A stretch of DNA of 64,000 nt from an uncultured Coriobacteriales bacterium (GTDB taxonomy: Bacteria > Actinomycetota > Coriobacteriia > Coriobacteriales > UMGS124). The stretch covers positions 57,304 through 121,303 of the forward strand of contig CAKUAI010000013.1 of the NCBI GenBank assembly GCA_934636245.1. Reading direction: 5' to 3'. Shown one piece after another: positions 17,568 to 25,817 of this stretch. Position 1 is the first letter of the stretch. Every line of letters starts with the position of its first letter. Below the pieces are notes generated by a model that saw nothing but the letters and a program-made list of their open reading frames with translations, made no database searches and was not told where the DNA came from. A program made the translations under genes and the position numbers.

Positions 17568-17641
17568 GAATTGCCGCCAGCGGCGTGGCAAAAGTCACGA
17601 ATGCGACTGTCGCCCCGAAGCACAGCCCAAGCGGGAAAGGC

Positions 17642-18115
17642 TTAGTGGCCGCCGCCCGCAGTCATCTTGATGGCGTGGTCAAGCTGGTCGTACACGGCAT
17701 CCCAGCACTCACGAGCGGCCTTCTCGCTGCCGGGGAAGTTGATGACCAGGTGGGTGCCGCGCTGCATGCACAGTGCGCGCGAGAGCATCGCGCGGCGCGT
17801 CTTCTGCAGGGAGGTGGCACGGATGGCCTCGGCGATGCCGGGCACGTTGCGGTCGCAAGCGTCCTGCGTGGCCTCGGGCGTGACGTCGCGCATGGACAGG
17901 CCGGTGCCGCCGCAGGTAAGCACGATGTCGGCGTCCACCTCGTCGCATGCCGTGATGATGGCGCGGGTGAGGTCTACACGCTCGTCCTTGACCACGACAT
18001 GGGAGGCGACGCTCCAGCCCTGCTCGGAGATGAGCGTCTCGAGAGCCGCGCCGGCCGAGTCGAGCGTGATGTCGCGCGTGTCGGAGGCGGTGACGATGGC
18101 GAACTTGATGTTCAT
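17642..18115 (-). CDS. mog: molybdopterin adenylyltransferase (MogA/MoaB family)
   Basis: 157 residues of the MoCF_biosynth fold, which adenylates molybdopterin before metal insertion by MoeA. The key motif is IVLTCGGTGLSMRDVTPEATQ (split here as IVLTCGGTGLS and RDVTPEAT), and VINFPGSEKAARECWDAV near the end is the usual closing block. The ATG at MNIKF has AAAGGG 6 bases upstream; the in-frame ATG two codons before would sit on that site. It follows moeA by 29 bases and is probably expressed with it. Whether it should be named mog or moaB cannot be settled by sequence alone. Confidence 0.93.
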   Translation of the reverse strand: MNIKFAIVTASDTRDITLDSAGAALETLISEQGWSVASHVVVKDERVDLTRAIITACDEVDADIVLTCGGTGLSMRDVTPEATQDACDRNVPGIAEAIRATSLQKTRRAMLSRALCMQRGTHLVINFPGSEKAARECWDAVYDQLDHAIKMTAGGGH

Positions 18116-18144
18116 GAGCATCCCTTTCTCAAATTGGTGCAGGG

Positions 18145-19419
18145 CTACAGCTGGGTACCCTCAGGCAGGTCGATACGCATGCAAAGAGCCTGCTCACCGG
18201 CCTGCATGCCCATGTTGTCCTCCTCGATGACGATGAGGCAGTTGCAACGCTCAAGGTCTCCGAGCAAGGCAGAGGACTGCGTGCCGTGCTCGTAGGCGAT
18301 CCAGGAGCCGTCCTCGCCGCGCTCGACCCTACCGCGGTTGTAGAACGCGCGGCCCTCCTTCTTCTTGATGGGAGAGGTGAGCGTGGCGCGCACCTGCGGG
18401 CGGGCCAGGTCGGTATAGCCCTGCATCTTGCGCAGCGCGGGGCGGATGAGCAGCTCAAAGCCCACAGAGGCGGCGGCAGGGTTGCCCGACAGGCCGAAGA
18501 CGGGCTTGCCCTCGACAATGCCGAACGTCTGGCGCTTGCCAGGGCGAAGCGACAGGTAGGAGAAAACGGCCTGGCCCTGCGTGGAAATGACCTCCTGGAT
18601 GAAGTCGAAGTCGCCCTGGCTGGCACCGCCGGCCGAAATGACCATGTCGCAGCACGAAAGCGCCTCGTCGAGCACGGCCTTGATGGCGTCGCGGTCGTCG
18701 GGAACGATGCCGAACAGATGGGGCTCGCCGCCTGCCTCGCGGACGAGGCCGGCAAGCGTCCAGGAGTTGCTGTCGCGGATCTTGCCGCGCTCGAGGTCGG
18801 CGGGAGCCGTCGCCATGGACATGAGCTCGCTGCCGATCGTGAAGATGCCGACAACTGGACGACGGTAGACATCGACCTCGCGAGCGCCGGCGGAGGCCAG
18901 CATGCCCAAGGCGTAGGCATTCACGAACGTCCCCGCAGGCAGCGCGACCTCTCCGGCCTTGAACTCCTCGCCGGCAAGGCGCACGAAGTTGCCGGGCTTC
19001 ACAGCAGCGGAGAACGACACGCGTGAGCCGGTCTCGCCTTGCCCGCTCACAACCTTGACAAGCTCGAACTTCTGCACGGCGTCGGCACCCTGGGGCATGG
19101 GGGCGCCCGTCATGAGGCGCACCGTCTGGCCGGGCTGGAGCACGCCGTCGAAGGCAGACCCCGCGCCAATGTAGCCCACGACGTCCATCTCGACGCAAGA
19201 CTCCTCGCTTGCGTCCTCGAGGTCGCACGACCTGACGGCATAGCCGTCCATCGAGGAATTGTCGAACGGCGTGACATCGATGTCGCTCACGACGTCGTGC
19301 GAAAGAACGCGGCCCAGGGCATCGATGAGCTCCACACGCTGCTCGGGAAGCGCCCCCACGCGATCGAGCACGCGCGTCAGAGCCTCATCGATGCTGATTC
19401 GTACGTTTGGATCAAGCAT
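18145..19419 (-). CDS. moeA: molybdopterin molybdenumtransferase MoeA
   Basis: 424 residues, the normal MoeA length. It inserts molybdate into adenylated molybdopterin. Visible blocks are the N-terminal PFDNSSMDGYAVRSCD, the RLMTGAPMPQGADAV region, GSELM with the DSNSWTL stretch of the MoCF domain, VISAGGASQGDFDF and FGLSGNPAAASVGFELL. The C-terminal domain (about 345-424) is present. The start at MLDPNV is preceded by AGAGGG; longer in-frame starts run back through the promoter. Its own promoter and a leader hairpin are described separately. Confidence 0.95.
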   Translation of the reverse strand: MLDPNVRISIDEALTRVLDRVGALPEQRVELIDALGRVLSHDVVSDIDVTPFDNSSMDGYAVRSCDLEDASEESCVEMDVVGYIGAGSAFDGVLQPGQTVRLMTGAPMPQGADAVQKFELVKVVSGQGETGSRVSFSAAVKPGNFVRLAGEEFKAGEVALPAGTFVNAYALGMLASAGAREVDVYRRPVVGIFTIGSELMSMATAPADLERGKIRDSNSWTLAGLVREAGGEPHLFGIVPDDRDAIKAVLDEALSCCDMVISAGGASQGDFDFIQEVISTQGQAVFSYLSLRPGKRQTFGIVEGKPVFGLSGNPAAASVGFELLIRPALRKMQGYTDLARPQVRATLTSPIKKKEGRAFYNRGRVERGEDGSWIAYEHGTQSSALLGDLERCNCLIVIEEDNMGMQAGEQALCMRIDLPEGTQL

Positions 19420-19440
19420 GTACCCTCTTCTCATGCAAGT

Positions 19441-19510
19441 GTGCGCGCCGACGGCGCGCACAGTTTGTACACAAGGGGCGATTATAGCCGAGTAGGCGGC
19501 ATTTGCCACT
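19441..19510 (-). promoter_or_regulatory. moeA promoter followed by a leader hairpin
   Basis: A perfect -10 TATAAT (19486-19481) has a TGGCAA -35-like box 16 bases upstream. Between the inferred transcript start and the moeA ribosome site is a 9-bp perfect hairpin, GTGCGCGCC / GGCGCGCAC with a 3-base loop (19461-19441). No U run follows it, so it is a leader element rather than a plain terminator. Confidence 0.55.
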
Positions 19511-19531
19511 CCGGTATGGAATGTGATGCGA

Positions 19532-20143
19532 CTAGCGAGCGCTGCGGGCGATATGCGTCGCGATGTAATCGGCAATGGCCTCTTCGTCATCGAGGCCAAA
19601 CGTCACAAGGCCAACAGCCTGGGCGGCGTCGTGAACCTCGGGGATGTCACTCACGACAGCCACCGTCAACTCGTCGGGCATGCGGCCCGCGTCCCTGCCA
19701 AGGTTGGCGTCGTCATATTCGAGACGCCCGGTCTGCCTGACCGCACGGACGAACTCCGCGGCTGCCACGGCGTCGCGCTCGTTGGTGGAACGCATGATTT
19801 CAACGGTCGGGATGTTGCCGCCGCCCCTGTAGCCCTCTACCAGCACGACATCGTGGGGAGCCATGAGCGCGATGATCTCGTCGACTTCCATCTCGTGCTT
19901 CAGCTCGCGAATGAGGGCCATCTTGTCGGGCGAGGCAATAGCGACCTCGCAGGAACCAGCCTGGCGATGGCGCCACGAGTCCTTGCCCTCAACATCCACC
20001 TCAAAGCCCAGATGACCGTGATGCTTGACGCTTCCCACGTCCAGGCCGCGCGCACAAAGGCAAGAGATCACCTTTGTCACAAGGGTGGTCTTACCAGAGT
20101 TGTGCCTTCCAACAAAGGCAATGGCCGGGCTTTTTGTTTGCAT
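19532..20143 (-). CDS. mobB: molybdopterin-guanine dinucleotide biosynthesis protein MobB
   Basis: 203-residue GTP-binding protein that assists MobA in adding GMP to molybdopterin for DMSO-reductase-type enzymes. The P-loop is FVGRHNSGKTTLVTKV near residue 10; SVKHHGHLGFEVDVEGKDSWRH... (shown only in part: VKHHGH, KDSWRHRQAG) is the family block, and VVLVEGYRGG is the second nucleotide-contact region. The start at MQTKS has GGTGAGG 5 bases upstream. It lies 11 bases after coaE on the same strand. mobA is not in the window. It suggests the cell makes the bis-MGD form of the cofactor. Confidence 0.92.
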   Translation of the reverse strand: MQTKSPAIAFVGRHNSGKTTLVTKVISCLCARGLDVGSVKHHGHLGFEVDVEGKDSWRHRQAGSCEVAIASPDKMALIRELKHEMEVDEIIALMAPHDVVLVEGYRGGGNIPTVEIMRSTNERDAVAAAEFVRAVRQTGRLEYDDANLGRDAGRMPDELTVAVVSDIPEVHDAAQAVGLVTFGLDDEEAIADYIATHIARSAR

Positions 20144-20154
20144 GGATGCCTCAC

Positions 20155-20832
20155 CTACGGTCGCGTCGGGCAGTGTCGATGCCACCAATCATCGGCCATC
20201 TCGCGCAAATGCTCAAGCCCCTTGTCGTTCACAAGCGTGGAAGTGCAGTACGAGGCACGTTGCTCGTCGGTAATCTGCAGGGCGTCCCGGCGGTCGAAGT
20301 CGGAGGGGTCCATGCCGCGGGCCTGTGCGTTGGAGCGGCGCATGTCTCTAGGACACAGAATGCCCAAGACCTCGTCGGCCAGGGCAAGGGACTCCCCTGC
20401 CTTGTCGATCAGCTGCACTTCGACGACGTTGACCACGTCATGAGACGACGCGCAGCACGAGCAGCCCGAAGCGAGGTGCTGGGCCAGGCGCGTAAAGACG
20501 CGGGGGTGCACGATGGAATTCAGAAGGTCGGTTGCCTCAGGGCTTGAGAACGCACGCCAGGCCAAGGCCGGACGAGAGATTCTCCCAAGCGGGAGGATGT
20601 CGTTTGAATCTGAAACGAATTCCTCATCGAGTGAATCGGGGACGGGGTAGCTGCCTTCCTCGAGAATCTCGGGGCCGAACGCCCGCACGAGGGCGCGAAC
20701 GGTGTCATCGTCCTCAAGCACCTCATGGGAAATGGCATCGAGGTCGTACACCGTGGCGCCATGTTCCTTCAGGCGCCCCACAAAGGCGGACTTTCCCGAA
20801 CCGATGCCGCCGGTGACAAACAGCGTGTACAC
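20155..20832 (-). CDS. coaE: dephospho-CoA kinase
   Basis: 225 residues; phosphorylates the ribose 3'-OH of dephospho-CoA, the last step of CoA synthesis. The P-loop is VTGGIGSGKSAFVGRL at residue 7, followed by VYDLDAISHEVL, the CoaE substrate block. The lid region (LNSIVHPRVFTRL) and the C-terminal VNDKGLEHLRE are also typical. It carries a cysteine cluster CSCC in the middle that I have not linked to a function. It sits between the TrmH-type gene and mobB, 12 bases from each. Confidence 0.92.
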   Translation of the reverse strand: MYTLFVTGGIGSGKSAFVGRLKEHGATVYDLDAISHEVLEDDDTVRALVRAFGPEILEEGSYPVPDSLDEEFVSDSNDILPLGRISRPALAWRAFSSPEATDLLNSIVHPRVFTRLAQHLASGCSCCASSHDVVNVVEVQLIDKAGESLALADEVLGILCPRDMRRSNAQARGMDPSDFDRRDALQITDEQRASYCTSTLVNDKGLEHLREMADDWWHRHCPTRP

Positions 20833-20844
20833 GCGGGTGCCTCC

Positions 20845-21699
20845 CTAGTGCTCGCAAAGATGCCAGAACGCCACAGCCGAAGCGGCGGCGACATTGAGCG
20901 AGTCGACGCCATGGGCCATCGGGATGCGTACCGTAAGATCGCAGCCAGCAATGGTGTCGTGACACAGGCCGTCACCCTCCGTGCCCAAAACCACTGCAAG
21001 CTTTTCAATCTCATCGAGTTGAGGGTCGGCTAGACTGATCGACTCGTCGGTCAGGGCGAAAGCTGCCGTGGTGAACCCGAGGTCGTTCAGAATGGAAAGG
21101 CCCGGGACGGGCCACTGCGTGTGATCGGAACCGATGCGCGTCCATGGCACCTGGAAGACCGTGCCCATGCTCACACGCGCCGCACGACGATACAGGGGGT
21201 CGCAGCACGTGGGCGTCACAAGCACAGCATCGACGTTGAGGGCCGCGGCGCTACGGAAGATAGCACCGACGTTGGTGTGGTCGACGATACCCTCGAGAAC
21301 AGCGATACGGCGAGCACCGCGCACGACCTCTTCCACACTGGGCAAAACGGGGCGGCGCATTGCGCACAGGGCGCCGCGGGTCAAGTTGTAGCCGGTGAGC
21401 TTGGAGAGCTGCTCGACAGGGGCAACGAAAATGGGGAGGTCCTCGTCTTCGCCCACAAGGCCCGCCTGCACTGCCTGGCGGGCACGCTCGAGTGTCTCGT
21501 CGACCCACTTGGGCGCGACAAGGAAGGAAACGGGCACCATGGCGGCGTCAAGCGCGCGGTCGATGACCTTGAACGACTCGGCGATGCAGATGCCCCTCTC
21601 GGGCTCCAGGCGGCAGCGCAGCTGCGCCTCCGTCAGGCGAGCGTAGGCGTCGAGCCTCTCGTCTTCGAATGCCTCAATCTCAACAACGCGAATAGCCAT
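20845..21699 (-). CDS. TrmH/SpoU-family RNA 2'-O-methyltransferase
   Basis: 284 residues. An N-terminal substrate-binding part (about 1-120) precedes the SPOUT knot domain with its three motifs: LEGIVDHTNVGAIFRSAAAL, VVLGTEGDGL and IPMAHGVDSLNVAAASAVAF. These methylate 2'-OH groups of tRNA or rRNA with SAM; the exact target is not predictable here. The start at MAIRVVE has GGAAGG upstream. The long N-terminal frame would read back through the rpsA terminator, so it was rejected. Confidence 0.88.
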   Translation of the reverse strand: MAIRVVEIEAFEDERLDAYARLTEAQLRCRLEPERGICIAESFKVIDRALDAAMVPVSFLVAPKWVDETLERARQAVQAGLVGEDEDLPIFVAPVEQLSKLTGYNLTRGALCAMRRPVLPSVEEVVRGARRIAVLEGIVDHTNVGAIFRSAAALNVDAVLVTPTCCDPLYRRAARVSMGTVFQVPWTRIGSDHTQWPVPGLSILNDLGFTTAAFALTDESISLADPQLDEIEKLAVVLGTEGDGLCHDTIAGCDLTVRIPMAHGVDSLNVAAASAVAFWHLCEH

Positions 21700-21721
21700 G
21701 GCGCTTCCTTCCCCAAACAAA

Positions 21722-21754
21722 AAGAAGGGCGGGCTGCCCAAAAGCAACCCGCCC
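21722..21754 (-). terminator. rpsA terminator
   Basis: On the minus strand GGGCGGG pairs with CCCGCCC around an inner loop, then TTCTTTTTG. It lies 55 bases after the rpsA stop and directly before the next gene. Confidence 0.85.
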
Positions 21755-21808
21755 AGCTAAAATCAAGCTTCAGTGGTGGTCAAGCCCTGCCTGACCCCAT
21801 GAGAAAGC

Positions 21809-23014
21809 TTACTCAGCCTCGGTAGCCTCAACCTCGGCGGCAGGCTCCTCAGCAGCAGCCTCCTCGGCCTTCTCGGCCTTGGGCTCCAGAGGAGTCACGG
21901 GCACGTCGATGCCGAGGGTCTCGGCAGCGGCCTTCATGGACAGGGAGACGCGACGACGGTCGAGGTCGATCTCCATGACCTTGACGTGGACGGTCTCGCC
22001 GGCCTTGGTGACCTGGGAAGGCTGGTCGACGTGAGCCTTGGCCATCTCGGAGATGTGCACGAGGCCCTCGATGCCGTCGCCAAGCTCCACGAAGACGCCG
22101 AAGGGAACAAGCTTGGTGACCTTGCCCTCAACGATGGCGCCCACGGGGTACTTCTTGACGAGCGAACGCCACGGATCCTCGGTGGTCTGCTTGAGACCAA
22201 GGGAGATACGCTCGCGGTTCATATCGACGTCGAGCACCTCGACCTCGACCTCCTGGCCGACCTTGACGACCTCGGAGGGATGGTTGACATGGTTCCAGGA
22301 GAGCTCGGAGATGTGGACCAGGCCGTCGATGCCGCCCAGGTCGACGAAAGCACCGAAGTCGACGATGGAGGAAACGTTGCCCTTGAGGCGCATGCCCGGC
22401 TTGAGCTTGGCAAGAATCTCGCTGCGCTCCTCCTTGCGGGCCTCCTCAAGCACGACGCGACGGGAGAGGACGACGTTGTTGCGGTTGCGGTCCATCTCGA
22501 TGACGCGGGCCTCGATGCGGGTGCCCATGTAGGCGGTGAGGTCCTTGACGCGACGGAGGTCGACGAGGGAAGCAGGCAGGAAGCCGCGCAGGCCGATGTC
22601 GAGGATAAGGCCGCCCTTGACGACCTCGATGACCTCGCCCTCCACGTTCTGGCCGGCGTTGAACATCTCCTCGATGCGGTTCCAGGCACGCTCGTACTCA
22701 GCGCGCTTCTTGGACAGGATCAGACGGCCGTCCTTGTCCTCCTTGGTGAGGACGAGGGCCTCGATCTCGTCGCCCATGGAGACGATGGTGCTGGGGTCGG
22801 CATCCTTGCGGATGGAAAGCTCACGGGCGGGGATGACACCCTCGGACTTGTAGCCGATGTCCAGAAGGACCTCGTCATGACCGATCTTCACGACGGTGCC
22901 GTTGACCATGTCGCCTTCGTCGAAGTCGATGATCGTGTTGTCGACGAGGTTGTTCATCTCGTTCTCGTCAACGACATCAAGAGAGAAGATCGAAGGATTC
23001 TTAAGCTCGCTCAA
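21809..23014 (-). CDS. rpsA: 30S ribosomal protein S1
   Basis: 401 residues with four S1 RNA-binding repeats (about 28-97, 112-178, 198-267 and 284-353), each ending in motifs such as GLVHISELSWNHV or GLVHISEMAKAHV. The actinobacterial four-repeat form is shorter than the six-repeat E. coli protein. The C terminus is an acidic, Ala/Glu-rich tail. I use a TTG start (LSELKNPSIF) because GGAAGGG lies 8 bases upstream, no ATG is present before the first repeat block, and the long frame upstream crosses the intergenic region. The gene diverges from thrS. Confidence 0.94.
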   Translation of the reverse strand: MSELKNPSIFSLDVVDENEMNNLVDNTIIDFDEGDMVNGTVVKIGHDEVLLDIGYKSEGVIPARELSIRKDADPSTIVSMGDEIEALVLTKEDKDGRLILSKKRAEYERAWNRIEEMFNAGQNVEGEVIEVVKGGLILDIGLRGFLPASLVDLRRVKDLTAYMGTRIEARVIEMDRNRNNVVLSRRVVLEEARKEERSEILAKLKPGMRLKGNVSSIVDFGAFVDLGGIDGLVHISELSWNHVNHPSEVVKVGQEVEVEVLDVDMNRERISLGLKQTTEDPWRSLVKKYPVGAIVEGKVTKLVPFGVFVELGDGIEGLVHISEMAKAHVDQPSQVTKAGETVHVKVMEIDLDRRRVSLSMKAAAETLGIDVPVTPLEPKAEKAEEAAAEEPAAEVEATEAE

Positions 23015-23256
23015 GGGTTGATCCCTTCCAAACTGTGGTCCCGCCAAGCTTTGGGCGCCCCGAACGCGAAGATCCATTCCTCGCACGGGACGACCGGCCC
23101 GCAAGACCGATATCGTCAAGGCACGTGCCCCATGCACATGCGTCGTTAAAGATACGACATTTTCAAGGGATGTATCATCAAGAGTGCTCTCTAGATGCAA
23201 AAGCAATAAAATCTCTCACATACGAACCATCCGATACCGCGAAGGGGAGTTACCCA

Positions 23257-25041
23257 ATGAACATCGTGCACGCAGACGGATCCGTTGCCGAGTGCCCTGC
23301 AGAAGAGGAGCTGCAAGTCATTCGCCACACGGCCGCCCACATTCTGGCCCAGGCGGTCAAGCGCCTCTACCCGCAGGCCCACTTCGGCTACGGCCCGGCC
23401 ACCGAGAAGGGCTTCTACTACGACATCGACCTGGGCGACACCAAGCTCGGTGACGAGGACCTCGCCGCCATCGAGGCCGAGATGCGCAAGATCGTGAAGG
23501 AGAACCTCCCGATCAAGCCCTCCATCCTGCCCCGCGAAGAGGCCATCGCCCTCATGGAGGAGCGCGGCGAGCACTACAAGGTCGAGCACATCGCCGACCT
23601 GCCCGAGGACGCCCAGATCAGCTTCTTCACCCAGGGCGAGTACGTCGACATGTGCACCGGCCCGCACCTTCGCTACACCAAGGCGCTCAAGGCCTTCAAG
23701 CTGCTCTCCATCTCCGGCGCCTACTGGAAGAACAACGCCGAGAACAAGATGCTCACCCGCATCCACGGCACCGCCTTCGCCACGCAGGCCGAGCTCGACG
23801 AGCACCTGCAGAAGCTCGCCGAGGCCGCCGAGCGCGACCACCGCAAGATCGGTCGCGAGATGCACCTCTTCATGACCGACGACCTGGTGGGCAAGGGCCT
23901 GCCCATGTTCCTCCCCAACGGCTACGTCGTCTGGCAGCAGCTCGAGACCTACATCCGCGACAAGGAGACGGCCCTGGGCTACCAGCACGTCCTCACGCCC
24001 TGCGTGGGCACCGTGGACCTGTACCGCACGAGCGGCCACTGGGACCACTACAAGGAGAACATGTTCCCGCCCATGGAGATGGAGGGCGAGAACTTCGTCC
24101 TTCGCCCCATGAACTGTCCGCACCACATGATGATCTACGCCAACCAGCCCCACTCCTACAAGGAGCTGCCCATCCGTCTGGCCGAGATCGCCCATGACTT
24201 CCGCTACGAGGCTTCTGGCACGCTCAAGGGCATCGAGCGCGGCCGTCACTTCTGCCAGAACGACTCGCACATCTTCGTGACCCCCGACCAGATCAAGGCC
24301 GAGGTCGCGGGCGTGTGCGACCTCATCTTCAGCGTCTACAAGGACTTTGGCATCACCGACTACCGCTGCGTCCTTTCGCTGCGCGACCCTGAGGACAAGC
24401 ACAAGTACCATCAGGACGACGAGATGTGGGAGAAGGCCGAGGGCGCCCTTCGCGAGGTTCTGACCGAGCTGGGCATCCACTTCACCGAGGAGATCGGTGA
24501 GGCCGCCTTCTACGGCCCCAAACTCGACGTCAACGTCCAGCCTGCCGTGGGCAACGAGTACACCCTGTCCACCTGCCAGCTCGACTTCTGCCTGCCGGCA
24601 AAGTTCGACCTGAAGTACGTGGACAAGGACGGCTCCGAAAAGACCCCCGTCGTGCTGCACCGCGCCATTCTGGGCTCGCTCGACCGCTTCATGGCCTACC
24701 TCATCGAGGAGACCAAGGGCCGCTTCCCCACGTGGCTTGCCCCCGTGCAGGTCAAGGTCCTGCCCATCTCCGAGAAGACCCACGAGTACGCCAACGCGGC
24801 CTACAACCGCCTTCGTGCCATGGGCGTTCGTGTGCAGATTGACGACCGCTCCGAGACGATCGGCTACAAGATCCGCGAGGCTCGCCAGGTCGACCGCGTG
24901 CCCTACATGCTCGTCATTGGCGAGAAGGAGGTCGAGGCCGGCCTCGTCGCAGTGCGCGACCGCGCGACCGACAAGACGCAGACCATGACGATGGACGAGT
25001 TCTGCGACAAGCTTGCCAAGGAGATTGCCGAGCGCGCCTAA
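23257..25041 (+). CDS. thrS: threonyl-tRNA synthetase without a TGS domain
   Basis: 594 residues. Only about 25 residues precede VIRHTAAHILAQAVKRLYP, the start of the editing domain, so the N-terminal TGS domain of about 60 residues found in E. coli ThrS is missing. The class II core has motif 2 in DFRYEASGTLKGIERGRHF, zinc ligands in RPMNCPHHM, and motif 3 near VLHRAILGSLDRF. The anticodon domain is the last 100 residues. AAGGGGAG lies 7 bases before the ATG. No T-box sequence (GGTGG...CCGCG) is visible upstream. Confidence 0.96.
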   Translation: MNIVHADGSVAECPAEEELQVIRHTAAHILAQAVKRLYPQAHFGYGPATEKGFYYDIDLGDTKLGDEDLAAIEAEMRKIVKENLPIKPSILPREEAIALMEERGEHYKVEHIADLPEDAQISFFTQGEYVDMCTGPHLRYTKALKAFKLLSISGAYWKNNAENKMLTRIHGTAFATQAELDEHLQKLAEAAERDHRKIGREMHLFMTDDLVGKGLPMFLPNGYVVWQQLETYIRDKETALGYQHVLTPCVGTVDLYRTSGHWDHYKENMFPPMEMEGENFVLRPMNCPHHMMIYANQPHSYKELPIRLAEIAHDFRYEASGTLKGIERGRHFCQNDSHIFVTPDQIKAEVAGVCDLIFSVYKDFGITDYRCVLSLRDPEDKHKYHQDDEMWEKAEGALREVLTELGIHFTEEIGEAAFYGPKLDVNVQPAVGNEYTLSTCQLDFCLPAKFDLKYVDKDGSEKTPVVLHRAILGSLDRFMAYLIEETKGRFPTWLAPVQVKVLPISEKTHEYANAAYNRLRAMGVRVQIDDRSETIGYKIREARQVDRVPYMLVIGEKEVEAGLVAVRDRATDKTQTMTMDEFCDKLAKEIAERA

Positions 25042-25086
25042 GCCGCAACGCAGGCGCTGCTTGCCGTACAAGACATGACATGATGA

Positions 25087-25114
25087 AGAAGGGGGCCGCA
25101 AGGTCCCCTTCTTT
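25087..25114 (+). terminator. thrS terminator
   Basis: GAAGGGGGCC, GCAA loop, GGTCCCCTTC, then TTTTGC, 46 bases after the stop codon. One G-U pair in an otherwise perfect 10-bp stem. Confidence 0.9.
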
Positions 25115-25242
25115 TGCATGCGCCTCTATGGGCAAATGCCTGCCCAATCGCTCAAAGCAAGATAAATCCCAGTGCGGCGCATGACCGCATTCCAAATTTC
25201 AACCAGCGATTAGTCAAACAAAGCAGGGCACCCACAGACATA

Positions 25243-25292
25243 TTGCGTCGCGCATGAAAAAGGCCCCTTGCGTCGCGCATGAAAAAGGCCCC
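25243..25292. repeat. 25-bp perfect tandem duplication overlapping a terminator
   Basis: TTGCGTCGCGCATGAAAAAG followed by GCCCC is present twice head to tail (25243-25267 and 25268-25292). The second copy supplies one arm of the adjoining terminator; the first copy is a spare arm without a partner. Confidence 0.9.
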
Positions 25293-25307
25293 TTGCGGGG
25301 CCTTTTT
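25282..25307. terminator. bidirectional terminator after the zinc-ribbon gene
   Basis: AAAAAGGCCCC, TTGC loop, GGGGCCTTTTT: a perfect 11-bp stem with A and T runs on both sides, so it can work on either strand. It lies between the convergent thrS and zinc-ribbon genes. Confidence 0.92.
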
Positions 25308-25341
25308 ACTTTCATGCCATGAGAAGCCTTGCAGCGCCGCC

Positions 25342-25773
25342 TTAGCGAACGTGAGTCCTGCAGTAGGGGCACACCTGCCAGTCGGCATCGAGCGGACGGT
25401 GGCAGTTGGGGCAGACATTGCGCACCTGCGTGTCGCAGATGGGGCACACGATGAAGTCGCGGTCGATGTGCGCGCCGCAGGTGGGGCAGGAGCCGTAGTG
25501 CTGCAGCTCGTGCTCGCGCAGGGCAATCTCAAGCTCCTGCTCATCGCGGTCGATGGCATAGGAGGAGGGACGCAACACCAGGTAGGCCACAAGACCCGCA
25601 AGCGGGACGATGGAGACGATGCCCCATGCCCACCATGCCGCCGAGCCACGGGCGCGCGCGTCCTTGATAACGTAGAGAATCGACAGGAGATAGAGGAAGA
25701 CGATAATCACGCCGATGAGCGTGAGAACCATCTGGACCTGCGGGGTAAAGAGTATGTTGATGAGTTCAGACAT
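25342..25773 (-). CDS. membrane protein with double zinc ribbon
   Basis: 143 residues. Two hydrophobic helices (about 8-35 and 46-66) of the phospholipase-D-nuclease N-terminal type, with VIKDARARGSAAWWAWGI between them, are followed by a charged helix and two zinc ribbons: CPTC...CPIC and CPNC...CPYC. The ribbons would face the cytoplasm. No enzymatic motif is present and the role is unknown. The start at MSELIN has AAGGATC upstream. The stop is followed by a strong terminator. It follows folC by 44 bases on the same strand. Confidence 0.8.
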   Translation of the reverse strand: MSELINILFTPQVQMVLTLIGVIIVFLYLLSILYVIKDARARGSAAWWAWGIVSIVPLAGLVAYLVLRPSSYAIDRDEQELEIALREHELQHYGSCPTCGAHIDRDFIVCPICDTQVRNVCPNCHRPLDADWQVCPYCRTHVR

Positions 25774-25817
25774 CAGCGATCCTTTCGAAAGACACTGATA
25801 GCGGATTGTACCAAAAG

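Noticed and set aside
23015..23256. T-box upstream of thrS
   Set aside because: The GGTGG...CCGCG sequence and a terminator are not present in this gap; only weak promoter-like boxes are visible.
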